64,000 nt of DNA from Pseudomonas syringae CC1557 (GTDB lineage Bacteria > Pseudomonadota > Gammaproteobacteria > Pseudomonadales > Pseudomonadaceae), in the NCBI RefSeq assembly GCF_000452705.1, contig NZ_CP007014.1:806001-870000 (forward strand), given 5' to 3'. The position numbers and the translations under genes were made by a program. A model generated the notes under the pieces. The model did not search any database. It was not told where the DNA came from and was given only the letters and a program-made list of their open reading frames with translations. Below, piece after piece: positions 46,315 through 55,668 of the stretch (the stretch's first letter is position 1; every line of letters starts with the position of its first letter).

Positions 46315-46328
46315 GTTGTACGATGACT
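46315..46328. promoter_or_regulatory. Candidate GntR operator upstream of kdgD
   Basis: GTTGTACGATGACT, 61 bp upstream of the kdgD start. It is related by 11 of 14 bases to the reverse complement of the site before the regulator gene. No binding data are available from sequence alone. Confidence 0.45.
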
Positions 46329-46388
46329 TACGACATCGGCACTGGCCCGGTGATCTTCTAACAATTATGTCCCCAGGGTGTTCGAATA

Positions 46389-47300
46389 ATGAATCCACAA
46401 GAACTGAAGTCCATCCTCTCTTCCGGCCTGCTGTCCTTCCCGGTTACCGATTTCAATGCGCAGGGCGATTTCCATCGCGCTGGCTACATCAAACGCCTTG
46501 AGTGGCTGGCCCCGTATGGCGCCAGCGCTCTGTTCGCTGCGGGCGGTACAGGTGAGTTCTTCTCCCTGGCAGCCAGCGAATACTCTGAAATCATCAAGAC
46601 TGCCGTCGACACCTGCGCTACCAGCGTGCCGATTCTGGCCGGTGTGGGCGGTGCGACTCGCCAGGCTATCGAATACGCTCAGGAAGCCGAACGTCTGGGT
46701 GCCAAAGGCCTGTTGCTGCTGCCGCACTACCTGACCGAAGCCAGTCAGGACGGCGTTGCTGCCCACGTTGAAGCGGTGTGCAAATCGGTCAAGATCGGTG
46801 TGGTGGTCTACAACCGCAACGTTTGCCGCCTGACGCCAACCCTGCTGGAGCAACTGGCCGAGCGTTGCCCGAACCTGATCGGTTACAAGGATGGCCTGGG
46901 TGATATCGAGCTGATGGTTTCGATCCGTCGCCGTCTGGGTGATCGCTTCTCGTACCTGGGCGGTTTGCCTACCGCCGAAGTCTACGCCGCTGCCTACAAG
47001 GCGTTGGGCGTACCGGTCTACTCGTCCGCGGTGTTCAACTTCGTACCGAAACTGGCGATGGATTTCTACCACGCCATTGCCCGTGACGATCACGAGGCAG
47101 TCGGCAAGTACATCGACGATTTCTTCCTGCCTTATCTGGAAATCCGCAACCGCAAAGCCGGTTATGCCGTGAGCATCGTCAAGGCTGGCGCGAAGATCGC
47201 TGGCTACGACGCAGGGCCGGTTCGTGCGCCATTGACCGACCTGACCCCCGACGAGTGCGACATGCTCGCCGCTCTGATGGACAAGCAAGGCAAGCAATAA
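46389..47300 (+). CDS. kdgD: 5-dehydro-4-deoxyglucarate dehydratase
   Basis: 303 aa. It converts 5-keto-4-deoxyglucarate to 2,5-dioxopentanoate (alpha-ketoglutarate semialdehyde) with loss of CO2 and water, feeding the oxidative sugar-acid route to 2-oxoglutarate. It has the DapA/NAL fold: [20 protein letters not shown] near 49-68, catalytic Tyr141 in [13 protein letters not shown] and Schiff-base Lys167 in [14 protein letters not shown]. The Schiff-base surround and the N-terminal LSFPVTDF distinguish it from DapA. A strong terminator follows. Downstream use would need a ketoglutarate-semialdehyde dehydrogenase, which is not in the window. Confidence 0.95.
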   Translation: MNPQELKSILSSGLLSFPVTDFNAQGDFHRAGYIKRLEWLAPYGASALFAAGGTGEFFSLAASEYSEIIKTAVDTCATSVPILAGVGGATRQAIEYAQEAERLGAKGLLLLPHYLTEASQDGVAAHVEAVCKSVKIGVVVYNRNVCRLTPTLLEQLAERCPNLIGYKDGLGDIELMVSIRRRLGDRFSYLGGLPTAEVYAAAYKALGVPVYSSAVFNFVPKLAMDFYHAIARDDHEAVGKYIDDFFLPYLEIRNRKAGYAVSIVKAGAKIAGYDAGPVRAPLTDLTPDECDMLAALMDKQGKQ

Positions 47301-47317
47301 CACTTGCTACGACAGAG

Positions 47318-47341
47318 CCGCTGAGCAATCAGCGGTTTTTT
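47318..47341 (+). terminator. Intrinsic terminator between kdgD and the MFS gene
   Basis: CCGCTGA and TCAGCGG pair around GCAA and run directly into TTTTTT, 17 bp after the kdgD stop. It implies that the downstream transporter has its own promoter or depends on read-through. Confidence 0.9.
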
Positions 47342-47464
47342 CGTTGCAATGCATGACCCTTACAGGTGGTAGATGTCGTCGCCGTGGCACTGCCAAGGGG
47401 CCTGTAACGCTTTACCCAAAAACAGCTTTACCCGCCTAAAAAAATAATCAGTGGGAGCTCTACC

Positions 47465-48850
47465 ATGCAAAAGTCCAAGCCGACGCACGTCCGCTATTTG
47501 ATTTTGTTGATGCTGTTTCTCGTCACCACGATCAACTACGCCGACCGTGCCACCATCGCTATCGCTGGTTCCAGTATCCAGAAAGACCTCGGCATCACTC
47601 CGGTCACACTGGGCTTTATCTTCTCTGCATTCGGCTGGGCCTACGTGGCTGGCCAGATCCCTGGTGGCTGGCTGCTTGACCGATTCGGGTCGAAAAAAGT
47701 CTATGCCATGAGCATTTTCACCTGGTCGCTGTTCACCCTGCTGCAAGGCTATGTGGGTGAATTTGGTATTTCCACGGCCATCGTCGCGCTGTTCATGCTG
47801 CGCTTTCTGGTCGGGCTGGCCGAAGCGCCTTCCTTCCCAGGCAACGCACGCATCGTCGCCGCCTGGTTCCCGACCGCCGAACGCGGCACAGCTTCGGCAA
47901 TCTTCAACTCGGCGCAATATTTCGCCACCGTCCTGTTCGCTCCGCTGATGGGCTGGATCGTCTACACCTACGGCTGGCAGCACGTGTTTGTGGTCATGGG
48001 CGCAGTCGGCATCGTGTTCTCGATGATCTGGATGAAGGTCATTTATGGCCCGCGCAACCACCCGATGATCAACGAGGCCGAGTTCGAACACATCGCCAGC
48101 AATGGTGCGCTGGTCGATCTGGATCAGGACAAGGGCAAAGGCACTCAAGCGGCAGCCAACAGCGGCCCCAAGTGGGACTATATTCGCCAGTTGCTGACCA
48201 ACCGCATGATGCTTGGCATCTACCTGAGCCAATACTGCATCAACGGCATCACCTATTTCTTCCTGACCTGGTTCCCGGTCTACCTGGTTCAGGAGCGTGG
48301 CATGACCATCCTCAAGGCAGGCATGATCGCGTCCTTGCCAGCCATCTGCGGGTTTATCGGCGGAGTATTGGGCGGGATCATTTCCGATTATCTGCTGCGC
48401 AAGGGCCATTCGCTGACCTTCGCCCGCAAGGCGCCGATCATCGGCGGTCTGCTACTGTCGACCTCTATCGTGACCTGCAACTATGTGGACGTGGAGTGGG
48501 TGGTCGTCGGCTTCATGGCCCTGGCCTTCTTCGGTAAAGGCGTGGGCGCGCTGGGCTGGGCGGTCATGTCCGACGTCTCGCCCAAGCAGATTGCCGGTTT
48601 GAGTGGCGGCCTGTTCAACACCTTCGGTAACGTTGCATCGATCACCACCCCGATTGTGATTGGCTACATCATCAGCAGCACCGGCTCGTTCAAATGGGCA
48701 CTGGTGTTTGTCGGCGCCAACGCGCTGGTGGCGGTGATCAGTTACATTTTCATTGTGGGCGAAATCAAGCGTGTGGAATTGAAAGAGCCGCCTGCCAAGG
48801 GGCCATTGCTGAACGACTCGGTCAGCGACCTTTCCGAAGCAAAATCCTGA
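47465..48850 (+). CDS. gudP: MFS glucarate/galactarate transporter (GudP type)
   Basis: 461 aa, 12 predicted membrane segments, anion:cation symporter family. Signature segments are [20 protein letters not shown] near the N-terminus, [20 protein letters not shown] and [20 protein letters not shown] with the acidic ligand-side residues typical of hexuronate and glucarate porters. The central loop carries [20 protein letters not shown]. Helices after it include [20 protein letters not shown]. Its setting between kdgD and garD supports uptake of glucarate and galactarate. A ribosome site GTGGGAGCTCTACC precedes the ATG. It lies ten bases before garD. Confidence 0.92.
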   Translation: MQKSKPTHVRYLILLMLFLVTTINYADRATIAIAGSSIQKDLGITPVTLGFIFSAFGWAYVAGQIPGGWLLDRFGSKKVYAMSIFTWSLFTLLQGYVGEFGISTAIVALFMLRFLVGLAEAPSFPGNARIVAAWFPTAERGTASAIFNSAQYFATVLFAPLMGWIVYTYGWQHVFVVMGAVGIVFSMIWMKVIYGPRNHPMINEAEFEHIASNGALVDLDQDKGKGTQAAANSGPKWDYIRQLLTNRMMLGIYLSQYCINGITYFFLTWFPVYLVQERGMTILKAGMIASLPAICGFIGGVLGGIISDYLLRKGHSLTFARKAPIIGGLLLSTSIVTCNYVDVEWVVVGFMALAFFGKGVGALGWAVMSDVSPKQIAGLSGGLFNTFGNVASITTPIVIGYIISSTGSFKWALVFVGANALVAVISYIFIVGEIKRVELKEPPAKGPLLNDSVSDLSEAKS

Positions 48851-48860
48851 GGAAACCGTG

Positions 48861-50414
48861 ATGAACCTGATTCAACATGCCGATTCTCCACGCTACATCC
48901 GGCTGCATCCGCTGGATAACGTTGTGGTCGTGGTCAACGACCAGGGCGTGCCGGCCGGAACCGAATTCGACGACGGCCTGGTGACCGTCGATAACGTGCC
49001 GCAAAGCCATAAGGTCAGCACCGTTGACCTTGCGGTAGGCGAGGCGATCATTCGCTATGGCCATACCATCGGCTACGCGCTGCAACCGATACCGCGCGGC
49101 AGTTGGGTCAGGGAAGATCAACTGCGCATGCCATCCGCGCCAGCGCTCGACAGCCTGCCGATGTCCGATGCAGTGCCAGAGAAACAGCCACCGCTGGAGG
49201 GTTTTACCTTCGAAGGCTACCGCAATGCCGACGGCACGGTGGGCACCCGCAATATTCTGGGCATCACCACCACCGTGCAGTGTGTGACCGGCGTACTGGA
49301 TCATGCAGTCAAGCGCATTCGTGAGGAGTTGTTGCCCAAGTACCCTAACGTCGATGACGTGGTAGCGCTGACCCACAGTTACGGTTGCGGCGTGGCCATT
49401 ACCGCCACCGACGCCTACATCCCGATTCGTACTGTGCGCAATTTGGCACGCAACCCGAATCTGGGTGGCGAGGCGTTGGTGATCAGCCTGGGCTGCGAGA
49501 AATTGCAGGCCGGGCAGGTCATGCATGAAGGCGACAGTTCGGTTGACCTCAGCGATCCTTGGCTGTACCGACTTCAGGACTCCAGCCACGGCTTCAACGA
49601 AATGATCGAGCAGATCATGGAGCTGGCCGAAACGCGCCTGAAGAAACTGGATGTGCGCCGGCGCGAAACGGTTCCGGCTTCGGAGCTGATTCTGGGCATG
49701 CAGTGCGGCGGCAGCGATGCGTTTTCCGGTATCACCGCCAATCCGGCCCTCGGCTATGCTTCGGACCTGCTGTTACGTGCTGGCGCGACTGTAATGTTTT
49801 CCGAAGTGACGGAAGTGCGGGATGCCATTTATCTGCTGACGTCCCGTGCGCAGGATCAGGACGTCGCCCAGGCACTGGTTCGCGAGATGGATTGGTACGA
49901 CCGCTACCTGGCCAAAGGTGAGGCGGATCGCAGCGCCAACACCACGCCGGGCAACAAGAAGGGAGGATTGTCGAACATTGTCGAGAAATCCCTGGGGTCT
50001 ATCGTCAAGTCCGGCAGCAGCGCGATCAACGGCGTGCTTGGCCCTGGCGAGCGGGTCAGCGGCAAGGGGCTGATCTTCTGCGCCACGCCTGCCAGTGATT
50101 TTGTCTGCGGCACATTGCAACTGGCCGCCGGGATGAACCTGCACGTATTCACCACCGGACGCGGTACGCCGTATGGTCTGGCGATGGCGCCGGTGGTGAA
50201 GGTCTCGACCCGCACCGAACTGGCCCAGCGCTGGCCTGATCTGATCGACATAGACGCCGGACGCATCGCGACCGGTCGTGCGAGCATCGAGGATCTGGGC
50301 TGGGAGTTGTTCCATTTCTATCTCGACGTGGCCAGCGGCAAGAAAAAGACCTGGACCGAACACTACCGGCTACACAACGACATCACGCTCTTCAACCCTG
50401 CACCGATTACCTGA
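48861..50414 (+). CDS. garD: Galactarate dehydratase
   Basis: 517 aa. It dehydrates galactarate to 5-keto-4-deoxyglucarate, the KdgD substrate, and needs Fe2+. The N-terminal SAF-like domain (about 10-95) has [20 protein letters not shown]. The UxaA/GarD catalytic region has [53 protein letters not shown] and [20 protein letters not shown] with metal-binding cysteines, and [20 protein letters not shown] near the C-terminus. I prefer the ATG at 48861 (seven bases after AGGA) over the GTG three bases earlier. No glucarate dehydratase (gudD) is present in the window. Confidence 0.95.
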   Translation: MNLIQHADSPRYIRLHPLDNVVVVVNDQGVPAGTEFDDGLVTVDNVPQSHKVSTVDLAVGEAIIRYGHTIGYALQPIPRGSWVREDQLRMPSAPALDSLPMSDAVPEKQPPLEGFTFEGYRNADGTVGTRNILGITTTVQCVTGVLDHAVKRIREELLPKYPNVDDVVALTHSYGCGVAITATDAYIPIRTVRNLARNPNLGGEALVISLGCEKLQAGQVMHEGDSSVDLSDPWLYRLQDSSHGFNEMIEQIMELAETRLKKLDVRRRETVPASELILGMQCGGSDAFSGITANPALGYASDLLLRAGATVMFSEVTEVRDAIYLLTSRAQDQDVAQALVREMDWYDRYLAKGEADRSANTTPGNKKGGLSNIVEKSLGSIVKSGSSAINGVLGPGERVSGKGLIFCATPASDFVCGTLQLAAGMNLHVFTTGRGTPYGLAMAPVVKVSTRTELAQRWPDLIDIDAGRIATGRASIEDLGWELFHFYLDVASGKKKTWTEHYRLHNDITLFNPAPIT

Positions 50415-50426
50415 CGGGAGTGTGAG

Positions 50427-50572
50427 GCGCAGCGTCGCGAACGGTATTCCGACGCTGGAGCGTGAAGAACGATCCGTGTCTGAACATGTACCGATCTGTG
50501 CGTGAACGCACGCCTATTGTGCCCATGCTCCGCGTGGGCGTGCCGTTCTGGACGCTCTTGCCTCTGCGGTGA
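50427..50572. repeat. Intergenic palindromic repeat, copy 3 (paired)
   Basis: Contains GCGCAGCGTCGCGAACGGTA, TCCGACGCTGGAGCGTGAAG, then, after a spacer, GTGCGTGAACGCACGCC and GCTCCGCGTGGGCGTGCCGT with TTCTGGACGCTC. It shares the GACGC/GAGCGT words with copies at 26132 and 46112. Confidence 0.65.
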
Positions 50573-50701
50573 AGCGCATTCCAGTGTCGAGCACCCGGTT
50601 ACATTCCGAAAGATTCTCTGAACTTTCAGGTACTTTCATGCCTCTTCTACAGTATGGGCAGCCGGTCTGGCTGCCTTCGTTGAAGGTGCAGGAGATTTCA
50701 A

Positions 50702-50941
50702 ATGGGTTGGATATCGGAAAATCATTTGTGGTTGTTCGCAGCGTTGACTGCCTTGATTGTGATTTCGGACATCTGGGCAGTGTTGCGTATTCGCAAGAGC
50801 AAGACGCAGTCCAGCAACAAGCTGATGTGGATCATCATCGTTGTCGCCGTGCCGATTGCTGGCGTACTGGCACTGCTGGTTGCAGGTCCGCGCCATGTGG
50901 ACACCCCGGCCAAACCTGAACAGCAAAGCACCAAGTACTGA
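50702..50941 (+). CDS. Small PLDc_N-type membrane protein
   Basis: 79 aa. Two hydrophobic segments (ENHLWLFAALTALIVISDIW and LMWIIIVVAVPIAGVLALLV) are separated by the basic loop AVLRIRKSKTQSSNK, then a short polar tail. The pattern hydrophobic-basic loop-WIIIVVAVPIAG is that of the PLDc_N (cardiolipin-synthase N-terminal) domain family found alone in many small proteins. GCAGGAGATTTCAA precedes the ATG, so translation is well supported. An intrinsic terminator follows. Function unknown. Confidence 0.85.
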   Translation: MGWISENHLWLFAALTALIVISDIWAVLRIRKSKTQSSNKLMWIIIVVAVPIAGVLALLVAGPRHVDTPAKPEQQSTKY

Positions 50942-50959
50942 CCCCGCCTTCCGGAAATG

Positions 50960-50988
50960 CCCCGCCAGCCGGCGGGGTATTTCTTTTT
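50960..50988 (+). terminator. Intrinsic terminator after the PLDc_N gene
   Basis: CCCCGCC and GGCGGGG pair around AGCC, followed by TATTTCTTTTT. Confidence 0.85.
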
Positions 50989-51129
50989 CAAAGACTCCAT
51001 CGTCCCGCTCGCTGAACATCTTCATGGAAAGATGCGCTGCCGACTGGCAAAAAGAAAAATCTCTGCAATTCTTCTGCAATGGTGAGGTGTTTACATGCTC
51101 GCCATCCAGACCGGAAAAGGAGAGAGCAC

Positions 51130-51324
51130 ATGTCGATCATTACCAAGTGGGCGTTGCAGGCGGTTGCATTGTTTGTGTTGGGCTGGATGGCGACGGTGAC
51201 TGCGAGCTGGAGCAACAATGTTGCCACCGGCACGGGCAGTGATCGATTGGCAGAATTGAGTAGCGGTGTGCTGACGGCGTCAGCGACGACCGTCCTGAGC
51301 GCTACAGCGCCGCAGAGTGAATGA
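51130..51324 (+). CDS. Small hypothetical membrane or exported protein
   Basis: 64 aa from the ATG at 51130, nine bases after AGGAG (GGAAAAGGAGAGAGCACATG). One hydrophobic N-terminal segment (ITKWALQAVALFVLGWMATV) is followed by a Ser/Thr/Ala-rich tail (NNVATGTGSDRLAELSSGVL). It could be a single-span membrane protein or carry an uncleaved or cleaved signal. I do not recognise a family. The upstream in-frame extension has no ribosome site. Confidence 0.65.
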   Translation: MSIITKWALQAVALFVLGWMATVTASWSNNVATGTGSDRLAELSSGVLTASATTVLSATAPQSE

Positions 51325-51643
51325 TCAGGCTTGGCGAGCCGGGTAGAGCGTTACTTTTTCGCAGGCAAAAAAATGGCCCACAACGGGGTGGGCCAAATGG
51401 GATTCATCAAAGGAGTGGGTTCAATTTACCCAGCCTCACGTGAAGAAGATGTGAAACGGATGTCATGGAAACGAGAACTGTTTTAAAAGAGTGCCTGGTC
51501 GATAATTCAGTAAAGGCGGCGTGGTGACGGGGATTTGCAGGATATGCTTATCGTACCGACGCGATGCATCGGCACGATAGGCAAAGAAATGTATGTCAGC
51601 CGTATACAGCGCTGATCAGGGATTCAGTTTGGAGATCGGCGCC
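51325..51643. other. 319-bp gap with a minus-strand terminator
   Basis: It contains the hairpin listed at 51368-51395. Beyond it I see only AT-richer sequence and a short TCGTACCGACGCGATGCATC-like stretch; no gene. Confidence 0.5.
51368..51395 (-). terminator. Intrinsic terminator (minus strand; possibly both)
   Basis: TGGCCCAC and GTGGGCCA pair around AACGGG. The seven A residues on the left (51367-51373) are a T-run when read on the minus strand, so it best serves the small gene at 51644, about 250 bp away, while also following the plus-strand gene at 51130. Confidence 0.75.
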
Positions 51644-51844
51644 TTAGCGGGCCATTGCTCTGGCGCTTCGCTCGGGAGCGGCATGTTGCGTCATGTAGGG
51701 GAGTGTATGAGGCGCATCGATCCTGGATTTCATGCGATCTGCAAATTCTCTGGCTTCCTGCCAGCTCCGGCAGCTCACCGGGTAGTCACCCAGCTTTACA
51801 ACCCAATTAGCTCCGTACATACCTTCTTCAATTCGGATAAGCAT
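51644..51844 (-). CDS. Small conserved-looking hypothetical protein
   Basis: 66 aa from MLIRIEEGMYGANWVVKLGD at 51844. The reverse strand reads GGAGGATGCCAACAATG, which puts GGAGG nine bases before this ATG; the ATG fused to GGAGG is too close. The protein is soluble, with a short beta-rich start and an amphipathic helix (SWQEAREFADRMKSRIDA). I do not recognise a family. Good ribosome site and codon use favour a real gene. Confidence 0.6.
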   Translation of the reverse strand: MLIRIEEGMYGANWVVKLGDYPVSCRSWQEAREFADRMKSRIDAPHTLPYMTQHAAPERSARAMAR

Positions 51845-52060
51845 TGTTGGCATCCTCCAGTCAGTAAGGTTGAATCTGTGCCGGGTCATCGGCTATCAAG
51901 CAGACGACCGAAAGCCTGCGCCGAAAATCTGCGTGGTGCTACAAAAAAATACAAATCCCGATGAGTGCAACTCACCGACGAACCGCTGCATCAGGAACTC
52001 TGAAAAAGTGTGCACGCGGGCAGCCTGACGCAGAAATGTGACAGGCTGATGAGGCCGGCG

Positions 52061-52846
52061 TCAGAACGCCAGTTTGAAGCCGATGATGCCGAGCATGATT
52101 GCCAGGCAAGGGCGCAGCAAATCATCGGATATACGACCCGCCATGTGGCTGCCCAGGTAAATGCCCGGCAACGACCCCATCAATAGCCAGCCCAGCAATT
52201 CCCAGTTCATATTGCCCATGCTCGCGTGGCCTAAACCTGCGACCAGTGTCAGCGGAACGGCATGCGCGATTTCCGTGCCGACCAGGCGGCGAGTGGGCAG
52301 CAATGGATAAAGAATGAACAACGCCACAGTGCCCAGCGCGCCCGCCCCGATAGACGTCAGCGCCACCATGGTGCCGAGAATCAGGCCAGTGATGACCGTC
52401 AGTACGGTCAGGCTGGTGCCGCTGAAAAAAGATTTTCCATCGCCGCGCCCGTGGGCGAACGCCAGCAGCTTCTTCTTGAACAGAATGGCGGTAGCGGTGA
52501 GCAACAGGACAAACCCCAGTGCCTGCTTGATAATCGCGTTCAACGCGTCAGGTGCTGTATGCAGCGAGCTGAGGAACCACAGCGTCATCAATACTGCCGG
52601 GACGCTGCCCAAGGTCAACAGCCCAGTGACTTTCCAGTCGATATTGTCATTTTTACGGTGAACCAGAACCCCGCCGGATTTGGTAATCGCGGCATACAGC
52701 AGATCCGTCCCCACAGCTGTCGCCGGATTGATGCCGAACCACAGCAGAATCGGCGTCATCAACGAGCCACCACCGACGCCCGTCATGCCCACGATGAAAC
52801 CGACCACCAACCCTGCTACTACAAAACCCAGATTACCCGCTTCCAT
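52061..52846 (-). CDS. TauE/SafE (TSUP) family permease
   Basis: 261 aa from MEAGNLGFVVAGLVVGFIVG at 52846. About eight membrane segments, with family motifs VGMTGVGGGSLMTPILLWFG (G-rich motif of the first repeat) and GLILGTMVALTSIGAGALGT (second repeat). A polar loop HRKNDNIDWKVTG and a conserved VGTDLLYAAITKSGG are typical of sulfite or sulfonate exporters in this family. It is unlinked to sulfur genes in the window, so the substrate is unknown. It is only distantly similar to the TSUP gene after selU. Confidence 0.85.
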   Translation of the reverse strand: MEAGNLGFVVAGLVVGFIVGMTGVGGGSLMTPILLWFGINPATAVGTDLLYAAITKSGGVLVHRKNDNIDWKVTGLLTLGSVPAVLMTLWFLSSLHTAPDALNAIIKQALGFVLLLTATAILFKKKLLAFAHGRGDGKSFFSGTSLTVLTVITGLILGTMVALTSIGAGALGTVALFILYPLLPTRRLVGTEIAHAVPLTLVAGLGHASMGNMNWELLGWLLMGSLPGIYLGSHMAGRISDDLLRPCLAIMLGIIGFKLAF

Positions 52847-52937
52847 AACCAACCCTGTCGAACACATGCATCAGGCAAAAAGTGCCGGGAAGCATAACGA
52901 CTTGAGTCTGAAACGGTTATGAAGAAAGGATCTAAGG

Positions 52938-54761
52938 TTATAACCGCTTATCGCGGGTTATCGCCGCTTCGGCCGCTTCGACAACGCTTTGAAGGCGACG
53001 GGTCGGGCCCAGCCAGTCAACCAGTGCGTTAGCCTCCATGGGCTTGGCAATCAGATAGCCTTGACCCTCGTCACAGCCCCATTGCTTGACCAGGCGGCGA
53101 ATCTCTTCGGTTTCGATACCTTCAGCCACGACGCAGTAGCCCAATTTCTTGGCCAGACCGATTAATGCTTTAACCAGCCGCTGATCAGTCTTGTCGGACG
53201 CGAGATTACGAATCAGGGACTGGTCAAGTTTGACCGTGGTGGCCGGCAACTGGCGCAGATAATTCCAGTTGCTGTAGCCCGTGCCGAAGTCATCAATTGC
53301 GACATCCATGCCCATCTGGCGCATGCGTTCCAATTGGTGGCGCACTTCGGCCGGATTGTGCATCAACGCACCTTCGGTGAATTCCAGCTCAAACCGGGTC
53401 GGATCGATCTTGTGCTGCCCCAAAAGGCGGATCATGCGGTCGGTAAAGGCTGGGCCGGTGAGGTCTTCCGGGCTGACGTTGATGGCAATGCGGAAGTCGA
53501 AGCCCTGCTGCTGCCAGCGTGCTGCCTGTTCGATTGCGCTCTTCAATACCCACAGGCTCAGCGGGCGCATCAGGGCGGTCTTTTCGGCCAGCGGTACAAA
53601 CTCGGCAGGGCCGATGGGGCCAAGCGTCGGATGGTTCCAGCGCAGCAAGGCTTCCACCGAAGTGCACAGGCCGGACTCGAGGTCGATGCGGGGCTGATAA
53701 ACCAGGCGCAACTGATCGTGGGCATGCACGGCGGTGGTCAGCGAACTGAGCAACTTGAAAGCGCGTTGCTGGGCGGCATCGAAGTGCGGTTCGTACATCG
53801 CCCAGCCGAGATCGCGGTCACGTGCGTCGTCAGCCGCGCTGATGGCCATGCGCATCCAGTCCTGTTTTCCATTCGGGTCGCGATTCAAGGTCACGATTCC
53901 GAGACCCACCTGCATCAGCACCGGAATGCCCCTGCATTCGACCGGCGTCTCGAAGTCTCGCAGGAGGGTGCGAAACAGGTGATCAGGCACACGGTCCCCC
54001 GGCAGCAGAAAACCGAAGCGGGTAGGGCTGACCTTGTACAGTGAACAACCCTGCGGTAACAGGCTCTCCAGGCGCGCCTTGATCTCCGTCACCATGTCCT
54101 GAGAGAAGCTGTAACCGAGCGCTTTGACAATATCGTTGAGGAACGTGGAGGTGATCATGTCCACCGCCACCAGTTGGTAATCGATACCGGACGCCAGCGC
54201 CTGCTGAATGTCTTCCTGCAGGCGCGACCGGTTGTACAGGCCGGTGGGCTGGTCGATGAAGCAACTGAGCCGCAGACTGACGATGCGCTTCATGACCAGT
54301 GACGCAAAGCCCTTGAGCATCTGCATCTGGTGTTCGGTCATAGGCTCGCGAGGCTGGGTGTCGATCACACACAGACTGCCCAGCGCCAAGCCGTCATCAG
54401 TAATCAGCGGGGCTCCGGCGTAATAGCGGATATCAGGGTGCCCGGTGACCAGACCGTTGTTCATGAAACGCTCGTCGATCGTGGCGTTGGGCACCTCGAA
54501 CAACGTGTCGGAAAGGATCGTATAGGCACAAAACGAAACGTTGCGCGGCGTCTCTATGGCCTTCATACCGACCCTGGAGCGAAACCACTGGCGATTTTCG
54601 TCAACAATCGAGACCAGCGCGATGGGCGCCTGAAAGAACGCAGCGGTCATCGCCACGATCTCGTCCAGTACCTCATCTGACGTATCTTCAAGGACGCACA
54701 GCTCCCTAATACGCAACAGGCGTTGCGTTTCATTCATCGGGATGGGGGCGCTGGCGTTCAT
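52938..54761 (-). CDS. GAF - degenerate GGDEF - EAL cyclic-di-GMP phosphodiesterase
   Basis: 607 aa soluble protein. A GAF domain (about 25-160) includes FRSRVGMKAIETPRNVSFCA and LALGSLCVIDTQPREPMTEH. The diguanylate-cyclase-like domain (about 165-330) has SPTRF at 245-249 instead of GGDEF, so it should not make c-di-GMP but could bind a nucleotide. The EAL domain (about 340-590) keeps its key residues: EAL at 370-372, Asn428 in INVS, Glu463 in EFTEGAL, Asp490/491 in IDDFGTGYS, Lys511 in TVKLDQSLI, and AEGIETEE and GYLIAKPM. It therefore probably hydrolyses c-di-GMP under control of the GAF ligand. It is monocistronic with no partner cyclase nearby. Confidence 0.92.
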   Translation of the reverse strand: MNASAPIPMNETQRLLRIRELCVLEDTSDEVLDEIVAMTAAFFQAPIALVSIVDENRQWFRSRVGMKAIETPRNVSFCAYTILSDTLFEVPNATIDERFMNNGLVTGHPDIRYYAGAPLITDDGLALGSLCVIDTQPREPMTEHQMQMLKGFASLVMKRIVSLRLSCFIDQPTGLYNRSRLQEDIQQALASGIDYQLVAVDMITSTFLNDIVKALGYSFSQDMVTEIKARLESLLPQGCSLYKVSPTRFGFLLPGDRVPDHLFRTLLRDFETPVECRGIPVLMQVGLGIVTLNRDPNGKQDWMRMAISAADDARDRDLGWAMYEPHFDAAQQRAFKLLSSLTTAVHAHDQLRLVYQPRIDLESGLCTSVEALLRWNHPTLGPIGPAEFVPLAEKTALMRPLSLWVLKSAIEQAARWQQQGFDFRIAINVSPEDLTGPAFTDRMIRLLGQHKIDPTRFELEFTEGALMHNPAEVRHQLERMRQMGMDVAIDDFGTGYSNWNYLRQLPATTVKLDQSLIRNLASDKTDQRLVKALIGLAKKLGYCVVAEGIETEEIRRLVKQWGCDEGQGYLIAKPMEANALVDWLGPTRRLQSVVEAAEAAITRDKRL

Positions 54762-55199
54762 AGAATTCTCGCTGGGTGCTCAATGATGACTATTTGACAT
54801 CACGTTATTCACTTTAACAGACGAAAAATTTTCGACTACGGGCGCGCGACATACAATTAGTCGGCAGAAGCGCAGGTTTTTTGAGGGCGGTTTGTCCTAC
54901 AAGCCCGATTAACAAGGCTTTGTCCTTTTATTTTCGGGGCTTTATAGCTATTGCCGTTCGTCGCCTGGTTGTAAACGGCACGAGATAATGGGGGCATGTT
55001 GAACAGTGTCTGTACTTCAAGCGCTGGCCAGCATCGTTTGAGAAGGGCTTGGAAGTTCGCCTGAGCAGAAGAAACCTGGCATAAAACGTTTACGTATCGA
55101 ATCCGTTACAAAGGCGCCAAATGTTCATCAAGGACCTGCGTAGCAGTCATTTACCTATTTTGCCGCCGGCATAATCTCAGTCTCAACAAGCCAAAAAAA
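54762..55199. other. 438-bp intergenic region between divergent GAF-EAL and GNAT genes
   Basis: No coding frame with a ribosome site. A CGAAAAATTTTCG palindrome lies near 54822, and the rest is AT-richer than the genes, consistent with two promoters. I see no named element. Confidence 0.45.
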
Positions 55200-55655
55200 A
55201 TGACTCTCCACATCCGTCCTGCCACCCCATCAGACACACCCGCCATCAGCCGTCTGATCCTGACCACGCTGCGCACCAGCAACGCCATGGATTACCCCGT
55301 CAGTGTTATCGAGCGCGTGGAGCAGAGTTTCACCCCGGAGGCATTAGCCGTATTGATGTTGCGGCGTCTTGTGTTTGTCGCCGCAGCGGGGGAGGTTATC
55401 GTCGGAACCGCGAGCCTGGACGGGCGGGCTGTGCGTTCGGTGTTTGTTGATCCCGAATGGCACCGGCATGGGGTGGGACGGCTATTGATGTGTGAGGTCG
55501 AGCGGGTTGCCCGTGGGAATGGCGTGTTGTCTCTGGTGGTGCCGTCATCGTTGACTGCACAGGGGTTCTACGTCGCGCTGGGTTTTGAGGTCGTGCGCGA
55601 GCAACAGCATGGCGAGGAGCGTACCTTGATCATGGAGCGGAAGTTAAGCGTCTGA
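55200..55655 (+). CDS. GNAT-family N-acetyltransferase
   Basis: 151 aa. The acetyl-CoA-binding motif A is RSVFVDPEWHRHGVGRLLMC (R/Q-x-x-G-x-G/A here RHGVGRLL, about 94-110), with the following helix EVERVARGNGVLSLVVPSSL and motif B GFYVALGFEVVREQQ. The N-terminus MTLHIRPATPSDTPAISRLI is typical. Substrate unknown. The ATG at 55200 directly follows an A-run without a clear Shine-Dalgarno, so the start is a little uncertain. Convergent with the GAF gene, with only 13 bp between them. Confidence 0.88.
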   Translation: MTLHIRPATPSDTPAISRLILTTLRTSNAMDYPVSVIERVEQSFTPEALAVLMLRRLVFVAAAGEVIVGTASLDGRAVRSVFVDPEWHRHGVGRLLMCEVERVARGNGVLSLVVPSSLTAQGFYVALGFEVVREQQHGEERTLIMERKLSV

Positions 55656-55668
55656 GGCTTACCGCGTA

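Larger units (their letters stand above)
46082..46388. other. 307-bp gap between the regulator and kdgD
   Basis: The left part is a palindromic repeat (copy 2, listed separately). The right part, about 46270-46388, is AT-rich and carries the candidate operator at 46315-46328 and presumably the kdgD promoter. Confidence 0.5.
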
